A stretch of 64,000 bases of DNA from Blastomussa wellsi (Eukaryota; Cnidaria; Anthozoa; Scleractinia; Plerogyridae): the NCBI GenBank assembly GCA_947652115.1, contig OX393573.1:1399638-1463637 (forward strand), given 5' to 3'. The notes beneath the pieces are model-generated. The model saw only the letters and a program-made list of their open reading frames with translations, had not been told where the DNA came from and searched no databases. The translations under genes were made by a program, and so were the position numbers. The stretch's first letter is position 1; every line of letters begins with the position of its first letter. This document shows positions 24,301 to 36,100 of the stretch, one piece after another.

Positions 24301-24652
24301 ATTTTCCAGGTTTATGTTATTAGGAAAAGACAACTGTTTGGTCCTTTAATCCCACAAGAAATTAAAGATTTAGTAATTGCCAAATACAGAGAGGTAAATA
24401 ATTATTATCTCTATTTAATTCTTTGAGTATTCTTTGATGATAAAGTTCAAGTTTGCACTTCTGGTGTGTGTGTGGGAGGGGGGGAGGGGATGGGAATAAG
24501 CCAGTCTGGTGTAAACATGATTAGGGGTGATTAGTCAAGTAAGATCTTTTTTCTTTTAACAGGAAATTACTTCAACATGTCATTTCCTCTCGCCTAAACC
24601 AGCAAAGGACACAGAGGAGACAGAACAGCAAGAACCTAGTAAAGTTAATTAA
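18333..24652 (+). CDS. Schlafen-like protein with a single AlbA_2 domain
   Basis: Schlafen-family AlbA_2 folds bind, and in some members cleave, RNA; role here unknown. Exons with in-frame junctions: 20851-20948, 23254-23326, 23470-23581, 23759-23861, 24310-24393 and 24563-24652. They encode the signature KYVNALLNTKGGMLVFGVEPNGRI, then EILFLLEIKIG, MNSSEQVYVIRKR and a charged tail ending in KVN. The preceding exon ends at 20063 in phase 1 and supplies TVALGSSLEFQASINFP, the usual start of the fold. Its own start is uncertain; an acceptor at 19877 is in phase with a first exon at 18333-18410 (ATG in an AAGATGGCG context, then TGTFTYNALRTKTLKERMK). This gives 274 residues, close to a bare core domain and without the GTPase/helicase-like parts of long Schlafens. 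I see no clear acidic triad by eye. The 3' part is firm, the 5' part tentative. Confidence 0.8.
18568..18676. mobile_element. Small inverted-repeat element
   Basis: CTCTTACATACCGTGAGGGG pairs imperfectly with the inverted CCCCACGCGGCATGTAAAAAG. It lies in the first intron of the Schlafen-like model. Confidence 0.55.
20318..20350. repeat. Perfect 16-bp hairpin
   Basis: AAGTGAACAAAAGATC, one T, then the exact reverse complement. It lies in the intron after 20063. It may be a MITE core or a hairpin of no function. Confidence 0.85.
21096..21400 (+). mobile_element. Full-length copy of the common tRNA-derived SINE
   Basis: Best copy in the window. The head holds an A-box-like TGGCCTAATGGTTAGTGCG and a B box GGTTCGAGTCC (21152-21162). 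The body reads GTTGTGTTCTTAGGCAAGAC, CCCAGGTGTATAAATGGGTA, ATGGACTAGCATCCCATCC and GAAACCGGGATAAGCTCC, and ends near GCAGACTTTACCTTTACC. RNA polymerase III transcription is the established mode for this class. It lies in an intron of the Schlafen-like gene. Confidence 0.9.
22458..22711. mobile_element. MITE with long imperfect inverted repeats
   Basis: The ends are GGCCTTTTACAGCG and CGCTGTAAGGGCC. The arms also share CCCAACAAACTTTTTTGxCAAG, TTAGCCAATCAGAGAGC and CAAATTTGTTTGAG-type blocks, so nearly the whole element folds back. No protein is encoded. Confidence 0.8.
22885..23012. mobile_element. Inverted-repeat element
   Basis: TCTGCCGAGCGTGAAG is matched by the inverted CTTCATGCTCGGCAGA, and inner CACGCAAAATTTTG by CAAAATTTTGTGTG. 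It is the second foldback in the same Schlafen-like intron. Confidence 0.7.
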
Positions 24653-24785
24653 TTTGGATTGGTTTACAGACGTCAGTCGCTTCACAACAGTGGTCATTTC
24701 TGATAAGGAGGTTCTGTTTTCCACAGCCATCAGATCCAGAATATTTTGAAATATGGGCTGAAAACCCTGATTACACAATGCCACT

Positions 24786-24945
24786 GGGAGGCGCAGTGGC
24801 CTAATGTTTAGCGCGCTGGACTCGGGTTCAAGCCCCTGCGTTGTGTTCTTGGGTAAGTCACTTTGCTCTCACTGTGCCTCTCTTCACCCAGGTGTATAAA
24901 TGGGTACTGGCGAATTTACTGCTGGGGGGTAACCCTGCGATGGAT
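24786..24945 (+). mobile_element. 3'-truncated SINE in the 3' flank of the Schlafen-like gene
   Basis: The head (GGCGCAGTGGCCTAATG, GGGTTCAAGCCCC) and first body half match the copy at 21096. The head lacks about 15 bases between its boxes, and the copy stops after AACCCTGCGATGGA. If the polyadenylation signal at 25101 is used, this SINE lies within the 3' UTR. Confidence 0.85.
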
Positions 24946-25100
24946 ACTTGCTTCATAAATTTGGAAATATTCTACCTACAAAATGTAACAGAAACCTTTT
25001 TTCGTACTGCCTATATAAAGTGTACATTGATAACATGTCAAATATTGTTTTCAAGAAATTATAGTTTATTCAGTTGAATGTCTATTTTTATAAATAATGC

Positions 25101-25106
25101 AATAAA
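25101..25106 (+). terminator. Candidate polyadenylation signal, Schlafen-like gene
   Basis: First clear AATAAA after the stop codon at 24650-24652, about 450 bases downstream. Confidence 0.45.
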
Positions 25107-25204
25107 TATATTTTGTTTCCTAAAAATGTAGCTCTTTGTATCAAAAGAAATTACAAATGCTAATGTGCAACAGTTTCAGTTCAACTTCAGTAAAAGTTAA
25201 TATT

Positions 25205-25386
25205 TATAGACCCAATGCAAAAATGGCAGCCAATTTAAAATTCTTTTGTATGAGTTAAATTAGCCTGACTAATCTCGTTTAAGAGTAAAAATCTTATAAA
25301 TCACCAACTCAAAAACGAGGTTAGTAAGGCTAATTTAAATGAATACGAAAAGAATTTGAAACTGGAAGCCATTTATGCATAGGATC
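25205..25386. mobile_element. Palindromic MITE
   Basis: Left-arm blocks ATGCAAAAATGGC and AATTAGCCTGACTAA are answered on the right by the inverted TTAGTAAGGCTAATT and GCCATTTATGCAT. No coding capacity. Confidence 0.7.
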
Positions 25387-27144
25387 CATGTTGAATTTCA
25401 CTCGGTGGCTAAACTGTACAGTCACCAACAGGTCATAAAAATTTGGCCATATTAACGGGGTGGCCGAATTAACAGGGTTTTCTTATAAGAAAATGTATGG
25501 GCATTTCGCTGGGACCCAAAACATTGACTGTAATAATGAGGTGGCTGCAAGGTGGAGTTCCACTGTAATTGACGTGCAACATATTTCTGTAGCTCAAGTG
25601 CAGGACTGCAAATAACAGTGTCATCGGAGAATGGCCGACCAACCAAAATTTGTCTGAGGAAAGGCCAATTGTGGCTGGACACTACAGTTTTGTCCGATCA
25701 AAATGGTGACTTAGTTGGACACGTCCTTTCATGGGAAAGGAATTATTTGCAGCCCTGCAAGAAAGTTGTACCATTAGACCCGAATGATTCCATACTGACG
25801 ACCTGTAGTGTTTCTGACAGGCTACTGATAGCTAGTTTTGAATAATTATTAAATAACAACCCATCAAAAAGACCTGTGCTTTGTGGAACTCTAAAAAGCT
25901 GTGTCATCAGAAGGGATTTTTCAGCTATTTTTCTAGCAGGGATAAAAGGGTTGCCTTGACTTTTGTTATCATTCCAATAACAGTTACCAGACGTATTTCA
26001 TTCGCGTTTTGTTTAGAGTCAATGTTATTCTATAACAAGCATTGTAAGAGTTTATAACAATTATTGCAGTCTTGACAAGATTGCAGGGCTTGGAAAAAGT
26101 GTTGCCTGCCTGGTCACCCAGGATATGAGGATTTTTCTGTTGGGCAAGTAACCTTTTCTTCTCACTAGCCTGACAGACAATGGCAAAGGCAAGTCTAAAT
26201 CATAGAAAACTAGACTGGCCCAGGGTAAGCAAAATAAATTTAACAGCACCTTGTCTGAAGGGCCAAGTTGGAATTAAAGTTTTTTTTTCAAGCCCTGATT
26301 GAAAAGTTGCACTTGGCCCACTTTGAAGCCTTAACCTTGGAAAAGACTCTTTCTACTAATAGCAAATTAATTAGAAAAATCATGCTCTACTAAGTGCCAA
26401 TGATAAGTGTCTCCATAACTAGTTACACCATTTGTAAGAAATATATTGGAGAAAATAATTTAAATATTAAAACCACTATTAGTAATATTTGTAACACTCT
26501 TTGCTTAACAGTAGAATGCTAAATTATCAAACCTCCAACATTGAAAACTGGTTAAATATATTGGGAGATTCATGCTGAAAACATCGTTTACATTTTTGAT
26601 TCATTAGCATACATGTTTGCGTAGATATTTAAAGAGCATATGAAAATTAATAATTGGTGACATTTTTAGCTCATTGTATGTAATGCTGAAGGATAAATTA
26701 GCTTTAAAAACTGCAAAATTTCTGGGTGGCAAAAACACTAATGATCCCATACATTCTTTGTAAAATTTTTATTTTGTGTTTTCAAACCCAAATCACAGAA
26801 AAAGTACATTACATTGGACTCAAATTTTTAGATGAAGTTAATCGTTCTATGTTCTTTAAATTGTAATTAAATCAGAAACTGAAAATTTTTGCTTATGCTA
26901 ATGAAGCAAATGTTGTAAACAAGGATTTCCCAATTGGGGTGAAATTGCAGTGTTTGACTGAGCATGAGGTGAAACTATGCATGACAGCCATAGGAACCAA
27001 ATCACAATGTAATAAGGAGAGAGAAAAATTTGATTAATTGGGAATCAAAGTCATTTCTCACACACCAACATGGGATTTTTGCTAACAAGTAAACATTTGA
27101 AACATTTCTCTCCAGGAGTTATTCCAGCTATCCCCTCATGTATG
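25387..27144. other. Spacer between two convergent genes
   Basis: AT-rich, no gene seen. It lies between the 3' ends of the Schlafen-like gene (+) and KDM1B (-). A TTTATT at 26768-26773 would be an AATAAA on the minus strand and could serve KDM1B, at about 370 bases from its stop. The stretch 25440-25700 has repeat-like GGTGGC motifs I cannot classify. Confidence 0.4.
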
Positions 27145-30100
27145 TCAGGAGTCTGTTTCCAAGCATGATACAATTTTGTCAGCTTCTCTTATTCCACTCA
27201 AGTAAGCCCCTGTTACTGTCTGCGGAAAGTGGCGATTTGTGGCCTGGAAAAAAATGTAAAAGCGCGACTGAATTAAACAAAACCAGTTTTGTTTTGGGTG
27301 AGGGGGGGGGGGGGGCAGGGGAAGAGCGAGAACAGTGGTTGAAGGTTGAATAACATTGCAATTTTTCATAACTAATTATCGCAGGGTGATTCAGTGAGGG
27401 GGGAGGGGCGCAGGGCTGCAACTAGTGATATGCATGAGCCAACCCATTTACCACCCAATATTATTACCTACCTCTCCAGCAAAAAAGAGCTTGCTATCAA
27501 CATCACATGCCAGATTGTCGTATTCTTCTCCAGTTGAACCAATAGGTATATATGAGTATGCCATTCCAGAATGAGGGTCTCTGCCCCAGTTTGTTACCAA
27601 ATAGGCCTGAGGGTCTGGAATCTGCTTTGAAAAATACAAGTTTAACTTATTATCTTCAAGTGTGGGAGGCTCCAACTGGTGCTGTTGTGTTGTGATCTTA
27701 GGCAAGAAGGCAAGCCACTTAATAGCCTGCGTAGCAGGCATTCCCAAGCAAGCGAAGAACTGTTATGATCTGTTATCATATATCTGGCAGCGTGAAAATT
27801 GGGGCAAGAGCGCTCAATTTGCTCTCGCCCCAATTTTCACGCGACCAGAAATCGCGCTTCGCTCGGGCAGGAACGCTTGCTGCACAGGCTAGACACTTAA
27901 CCAGGGCTGTCACTAATTTTTCAAGCAGGCGGGGGAAGTAAAAATGTAGCTGGGGGGATTTTGTTGTCTGGTGCACTTTTCACTTTCCAGTGTTTGGTTT
28001 TGTTTCAAAGTAGCAAGGGCTCGGGGGGCCGGGGAATTCCTCGGCCCTTGGTGACAGCCCTGCTTAACTCTTACTGCCTCTCTCCACCCAGGTGTATAAA
28101 TGGGTCCTGCTGGGGTAAACTGACAGAATGATGGAGAGGTTACATGTGAAGGACTAACATCCCATCCAGGGGGGAGTAGTAATGCTCCTAGCGGCTTCAT
28201 GCTACGGAACCTGGAGTTAAGAGCCGACAGCCACGAGCTGGGCTTAATAGGCTTATTTTCAGTAAAAACACCACATTCTACACCAGGTTCACATTTTAAA
28301 TTCAACACTGACTCAGAGCATAGGTTGTAAACATTTCCCGTAGTAATCCCTTTGTATCGCACAGAAGGTTCCTGGAATACTTTACCTCAAAAGGAAAGAG
28401 CCTGCGGAGTGTGCTCATACACAAGTCCACCACCTCCTTGTCAGTCATTGTTTGGGCTTGTACAGCTGAGTCGCCACTTAATACAGTCATTAAAACATGA
28501 CTTGCCTTCTTGCTCTTTTCATTGGCCTGTCAGAGAAATGACAAATAAATCTGCGATGCCAACAAAATGTATAAAATCTTCTCGCTGGCCCCCATTAATT
28601 TGGGAAGCATGGAATGGTTTGTGGGCTGAACAAGGCCTGATCGAGAATTCTGGGTTGTGTTCTTGGGCAAGACACTACTCTCACAGTGCCTCTCTATCCA
28701 GGTGTATAATAGCTGCTGGTGAGGGGACGGGAGGGGAGGGGTTAATCCTGGGATTGCCTACCATCCCATCCAGAAGAGAAAAGAAATATTCTTAGTCACT
28801 TAATGGCTATGTAGTTCCAGAGAAATATCCATACTCCACCCACAGAAGGGATTGGAAATTCCTGGGGGTGGGGGTTTCTCAAAGGCCAAATAATAAAGGA
28901 TTGTATAAAGCACGACTGGAATTTCCAGAGGGGTTGGGGGATGGGGGAGGTATGGATAATTTATGAAACTACATAATCCTAAGGAAACCGGGATAAGCTC
29001 TGACCCGATGAACCACTGGGATTAGATACAGACTTTACCAACCTTCAGCACATGATTAATTCATTCGATTAAAATCCAACACACTTCCAAGTTAAGGTGA
29101 CGAAAGAAAAAGCATGGATGCCAGAAAGAAAAGATTTGATGTGACCTATAATTAAAAACAGGAGTATGGCACATAATAGAAAAATTACCTTTGTACAGAG
29201 GTCATAGAAGAGGCCGCAATGACCACGCCCCTCACGTGACTGGGGAACATGACCAAAGAAATCTGCTTCTTGAACAATCTTCTCCCAAAAGTTATACTTG
29301 AATTTCAAAACAACCTGCAACATCAATGTAATTGAATCTCAATAACTTGCACTTCCTGATCAGTGGGAAACAGGGACCTTCAGATAGGCACCTTCAGTTA
29401 GGGACCTTCAGATATGGACCTTCAGGTAGGGAACTTCAGTTAGGGACTTTCAGATGGGGATCTTCAGATAAGAACCTTCAGTTAGGGACCTTTAGTTAAG
29501 GACCTTCAAATAGGGACCTTCAGTTAGGGACATTTAAGTTAGCAACCTTCGGGTAAGGACCTTCAGTTAGGGACCTTCAGATAAGGACCTTCAGTTAGGG
29601 ACCTTCAGATTGGAGTAAAAGATTGAGTAGCAGTAACAACAAACAACACCAACAATACTATTTTATGATTTTGCAGTATGACTTTGATTATCACGTTTCA
29701 CACCAATCTCATGACGAGGGAAGAGCAAAGGCTCTAGGAACATAACTGGATTGAAATTTGAAAATCACACTGGGACTTAACCTGATGCTCATACTTGTAC
29801 TCTAGCCTTGCCCACTGTGGTACAAATGTACCTCCGTACCAAGGGACCCTATCTATTTTTTCAGAGACCATTCACCACTCATACATGCACATAAAGCCTC
29901 CAACCACGATCTGAAGATCTAAATTCCGTCTGCTTGCCTTTGGCTTCAAGGCTGTGTATGTCGGGCCTCTGCAGGAATTATCTTATAATATTTTAAGAGA
30001 AGCAAAATAAGAAATCAAATGAACCTTTTCTATGAGACCAGCTCCAAGATTTGATATAGCAGCTTGCTTCTTGGTGGGGAGGTCAGGGGTGAACTTTAAT

Positions 30101-33100
30101 CTCCCTGACTTCAACAGGAATAATGGTACTGTAACTATCACCTGAAGAGTAAACAATCAGTTTCTTTTCTATCCAACCCTATGATGCCAATAAATAAAAA
30201 ATAAAATACTTTCTCTTTACTACTAATGTCATCAGAGAGCTGAATAACGAATTAAAAATCAATCAATCATAAAATATTGCTCATTTATCAGTAAAAAATT
30301 ATTTTCCAAGTTTTGGACCATGAGTTGCCCGAATGATCCTGCACAAATTCATGCATTGAAATGATAATGATGATGATGGTGGTGGTGGTGGTGGTGATGA
30401 TGATGATGATGACGGCATGAGTTAGTTCAAGCAATCATGTACCTTGTCTGCAGCTAACAGCTTCCCTTCAGAGCTTGTAAGTATAACTTTATTGCCGGTG
30501 TAATTAACCTCTTTAACCTGATGGGGTGGAAGGTTAAGAAAGATTAAGGTTACACTTTTTTAGATGTGTCAACAGAGGTAGTACTTTAAACTACCATATT
30601 AAAATGGAAAATCATGTATCATGTCCTTACTTCATACTGAAGTTTTATGTCCAGCTCCCGAGCAAGGTTGCCGAGTAGAACGCCAAATCCATACTGCAGA
30701 AGGGTGTGGTCCCCAGAAAACTGAGGAAATTCCTCATTTTGGTCCCAGGACAATGACGACACTTTACTGAGGGGTGCTGCACAACTGAACTCAAGGTTTC
30801 CAAGATGAAATTGTAACAGTTTATCCTCAAGCTGTAAAATAAAATCAGACAAATGATTCACGATCAATAGGAAATTTCTCCTTACATCATCTACAAATTG
30901 CCAAGCAGACAGGTGATGAAAATAAATTATTTACAATAATCATCAGCTACATTGAACTTATATTATAGATAGTTTATGCAGAAAATAAATAAAAAACATC
31001 AATTAAAATCCCAAATGGTACCAGAAATCAAAAAACCTCACTAAAACACTTTAAAACTGAAATCAAGTTTCACACTAATCTTGGATTAGCATTACATGTA
31101 GCTTAATGATTACAACCTGGCCCGGGATGACTGTGAACAAAATCATGCTTCGCCTAGTGGATGGCTAATATGGAGAACTTGAACCAGGGACCCCTGGATT
31201 GCAAGACCAACAACAATTAAACCACTTGGCAGCATTTAATAATCGCCTCTCAAAGTACTTACTGAGGTCCTGACAAATGGCTGTCACGCCTACAGTTGAT
31301 CTATCAATGGTGTTTTCAAATTAACTAAGTAGATGCATTCCAACTTATTCACAAAAACACAAGCTCAATAGGCCTTTTCTGAGTTCCCTTTTCCCTCAGT
31401 TTCAAAATGAGTCTAAGTGCGAAACTTTTCATATGGAAATAAGCTCGTTTTGCATGAGAATGAAGATGCAGGTAAAACACATTTTCATATGAATGGTTTC
31501 GCACTTAGACTCGTTTTGACTCTGAGGCAAAAGAGAACTCGGAAATGGCCTATTATTTTTGAAAAGAATCTTGAATATATTTCTTACTTCAGTAAATGAC
31601 ACCTGGGTTTCTTCCAAGAAAAGACTGTGCATCTCCTGGACTTTATCTGTTTAAGTAAAGTAAACACAAATTGGTTAAATGTAAGGAGCATCCACCTGAC
31701 TAGACAAGAAAATAATATAGTGAATTCAAGAAACTGGAAAAAAGTGTAGTTTTTTTATTACAGTCTTTCCCGTAAAACCGTGAACACCAGAAATGTTTAT
31801 GGAATGTTATTGTGTTACAAAGAAAAAGCCAATCAGGTGTGAGAAAACTAAACCGCAAATAGCAACGGTCACTAGTTTGTGGTTTTGAGGTTTGTTCGCG
31901 TGTCCAGAACTTTGCTGCAATTGGTCAGTACACAATAAACATTCCAGAATTTTTTTCTGGTGTCCACGGTTTTACGGGAAAGACTGTAACACCTGGGACT
32001 TTGTAACTATCAATGAAGTCCCTTTGTTAAGAGTCTATGAGAAAAATTTAATGACCAAAATTAAAAAAAATGTTATGCAGCATGATTTGGCTGATGACTT
32101 TCCTGGGGCAGGGGGCTTCCATATGAAAGAAACAGGATTCTTGTCATCTTGCTTTGGGGTGTAAATTTCACATTTTTGGCCTCTGTTAGGGTGTTCCAGG
32201 GGTCAAGAAAAGCTTGAGCTACATTCGGATTGGTCTCCTCCTGTTTGAGTGCAGCTTCCTTTCAGCACTGAAATGGCATTTCACTTGCTCTGTTGTGTTT
32301 CTGCATTTTGCCTGTTGTAGCAGGAATTTAGTTTTTACCAGCGTTCATTACTATGGGGTTACATTCCAAACAACGGATACATTTTACTGTAACTTTGGTC
32401 GTGCAAGAGTATAATATCATTTATTGCACTGTCTACCTCATCATAAGTGGGTTTTCATCACTAGAGAGCTCAAGATCGAGGTTTTTCAGCGTTCGGTTTT
32501 TCAAATTTTAAGAAGATTTCTCAGATAAAATAGAAGTGAACGAACAAATGAAAACAATCACCAGTGCTACCACCCGCGAATCTCAAGTCCCAAATATGGG
32601 CAGATGGTTAACGTGAAACCACTAACCCCAAACCGTGGTTTGTCATTTGCAGTAAGATGGCCAAACCTCGATCTTAAGGTCTCTATTGTTTCACTGTACC
32701 TTCTAAGGACTGGTCCTCTGAAACATCTTTCTTCTGATCGGCAATGGCATCAAGGAGTGCATTAAAGTGGAATTCAACTTTACTGTCCGTGCTACTGTCG
32801 ACACACTTGGCATCTTCGGTGAGCAGGTCACATTTACTGCTGATGTGGTGCATGGTAAGACCAGCCTAGGGACAAAATGATTAAGGTTTGCCTTTTGCGT
32901 CCATCAGGTTCGTAGCTCCTGGGACTTGACTCCGGTTTCTGTAGCAAGAAGCGACTAGACTCTGCTAGATGTTAGTCCATTGCAGGTTACTCCTGCCTGG
33001 ATGGGATGCTTGTCCATTTCAGGTTGATCGGACCCAGCATTTTGTCAGGTTGCCCCACCAATTCCCAGTATCCATTTATACCCCTGGATTGAGAGAGACC

Positions 33101-36100
33101 TTGAGAGAGTAATAAAAGTGTCTTGCCCAATAACACCACCCAGGCCTTTCACCCAGACCTTTGATCCAGATTCCAGTGTACTAACCAATAGACCACAGTG
33201 CTGCCCATAGAGCCACAGCAGACCAAATTTCTGAATTTTGATCGAACAAAAAAGATGTAGACACAGTGGCCTAATGGTTAGTGCGCTGGACTCTGGATCG
33301 GACAATCCGGGTTCGAGCCTCGACCAGGGCACTGCGTTGTGTTCTTGGGCAAGACACTTTACTCTCACAGTGCCTCTCTTCACCCAGGTGCGTGCTGGTA
33401 AATTTACTGCTGGGGGATAACCCTGCGATGGACTCGCATTCCATCCAGGGAGGAGTAGAAATACTCTCTGTCACTTCATGCTAAGGAAACCAGGATAAGC
33501 TCCACACCTGATGGGCCACTAGGCTCGTATGCAGACTAATTTTGTTTGAAACTGATACTCGTGTACCATGTTTCATTTCAACACTATGTTTTGGAGTTAA
33601 CTTTGGAGTTAACTTTGGCAGTTAGTTAACAAAAGCTTTAAATAAATTCAGAAAATAATGATTATTAATTTATTCATATTTAATTATTTTCCTAATTATT
33701 TATTATCTTCCTACCTGTTCACACAGCACAGATATTGGATTGTTTATACAACCATTAAGTATTTGAGCTCCTCTACCAACACAACATCCTAAAGAATTCA
33801 AATCATCCCAGACTCGTCCACCAATCCTGTCTCTACTTTCCACCACTGTCACCTGCAACAAGATAGGAGAGCATTTTGATCATGACTTACACGAATAGTT
33901 GCAAGGACCTCTGATCACACTGGTTTTCAAATTTTCTGATGTCTATTGGCTGCCTGGCTCCGCTCGCCCTTATTCCAGGCACTCAGTACTCTATTTTTAT
34001 TTTCAATAATTATTGTCTTTAATTTATCAGAGGCAAGATGTGTACAAATAAAGATTGTTGTAGTTGCTGTTGTTGTATGAGATTTAAAATGGCTGGAAGC
34101 ACAGGGCAGCCCCGTGCATGCATGCACAAAGATGTGGTGGAAGAACTCCTCAACCGGCTACAGCATGCAAGCAGTTGCTGCTTTAAGAACCTTAAAAATT
34201 AAATCAGTTGAAAATTTCACCACAAGAAGCGACAAGGAGCGACGAGTCAATCCACATGTTAGCAGTTGGCATTGTTCATTCAATTGGCAGATGGTAACTG
34301 TACGTATGTGCACCATCCTTGGAGACCAAGGGGCGAAAGTTTACAAGAAGTCGCAAGAGTGCCCCTGGGATGCTACACTTAAACGGCTAGTTCCACCACT
34401 CAATTGAATGCTTGTGGCCAATCAGAGGCAAGCATTCAAATGAGTCCTGGAACTAGCCGTTTAAGTGTAAAATGCCTGACATAATAGAACGCTGATGTTA
34501 ATAAATTATTTTGATGTCTGACATGGAAAAATTATCCTAAGTACTAAACAAACTGTCTGCAGATAATTAAGAGAATTTGTATCTTGATATGATCAGGACA
34601 TGCACCTTCACACCAAATGTGTTGAGATGTCTTGCTGCAGCCAGGCCAGCTGCTCCAGCACCTACGACAATCACAGAGAGCTGCAAGGAACAACACCACA
34701 AAAATTACTTAGTTCCAAAATCTGTAAGAATCAATTACACCATAAATACAATACTGTAAAAAAGAGTTTGTAAGGATAAAATATTGGAAATAGGTAAGGA
34801 AGAATTTTCTTTAAATAGTTAAAGCATGCGCCCCTGGCTTACCAATGTTTTGGTTTTCTTTACCTTGCCTTCTTTGTTTTGTTCAACTTAAGGAACAAAT
34901 CCATACATTTTCTTTTTGTTTAAAAAAAACAAGGCATAATTAGTTCTTTAAATATACAGCCTTGCACTACTAAGGTTTTATTGGTTTGTTTTGCCTTGCA
35001 ATTGATTGATTTGGTGATGTTCTTGTTAGCTTTTCCTTGCTTTTTTGTTGCATTCAATTTAGAAACAAGTCTATACAATTTAATTTGGCAAAATAATTTG
35101 GTGCAAGGTAAAAAGTATCCACACCTTAGTATCTTGGAGGGTTGCTATTTTGTGATTTATATTATTTTACTGTATTTGAGAGCTATAAATTATATAAATA
35201 ATAAACATACCGGTAAATTAAGAATCTTTATCAACTTGTGGTTAGTTATTTTAGCTATTAAATGTGTTACAGAGTATATCAAACTTACCTTTTCAGCTTT
35301 TGGTATGACAAGACTTCTAGGTACATCAGCTAAAATTCCATGATTCACAAAGCCTTTTTTTGTCAGGAAAAACAGGACTCGCCTGACTTCCGTGACCATC
35401 AACACCCTGATCATCCCTCTGGTGATAATATGATGGCCACACTTCTCCAGAGTTAAAAATTCCTGTGATATCAAATAAAACGGATCACATAGCTGTACAG
35501 TTGGTAATTCTACACAATTCAAGCCTTATTTAATGCTTCCCTAAAGTGAGTGCGCAACAAATGCAGACTGAAGACCTACAGACTAGCACCCTGCAGGTTA
35601 GCCTAAATATCACTCCAGTTAGCCAGAATAGCACTACGGTTTGCCTGAACAACACTTGGGTTAGCCTTCTTGCCGTTAGCTCTCAATATTAAGGTAACAT
35701 GATTTTAAACATTTCTACAGTGTATAACAACTGAATCTTAAAAAGTTGATTTGATTGGCTAGACTAAAATGCTATAAATAAATTGTGAACACTACTGTAC
35801 ATGTACATTACATTGCATTTATACCATTGGTGATACCATTTAATATATAGCTAAACACGTGTCTGTAATTAATTTTAAAAAAAGTAATATTTAATTACAA
35901 CATATCAATAATTACCTTGTGGTTTAGCATCCACAGTGACAAAATAAGATTTCTCAATGCAAGATACAACATTGGATGTCTACAGAGGAGACAACAGAAT
36001 GTACATTATTTTTGGTGACTTCAAGCAAGTAACCCTCGTGTTCTAATGAATGCAATATATTTAAAAATGTGCCACGCCAATCAGCCATTAATTTTCTGTT

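Larger units (their letters stand above)
27680..28256 (+). mobile_element. Common SINE broken by two nested MITEs
   Basis: SINE pieces lie at about 27680-27728 (GTGATCTTAGGCAAG), 27892-27901 (GACACTTAAC) and 28063-28256 (CACCCAGGTGTATAAATGGG, CATCCCATCCAGGGGGGAGT). The gaps are filled by two inverted-repeat elements listed separately. The composite is antisense in a KDM1B intron. Confidence 0.75.

Noticed and set aside
28352..28795. A 147-codon open frame on the plus strand
   Set aside because: It is antisense to the KDM1B exon at 28386-28526 and continues into SINE sequence.
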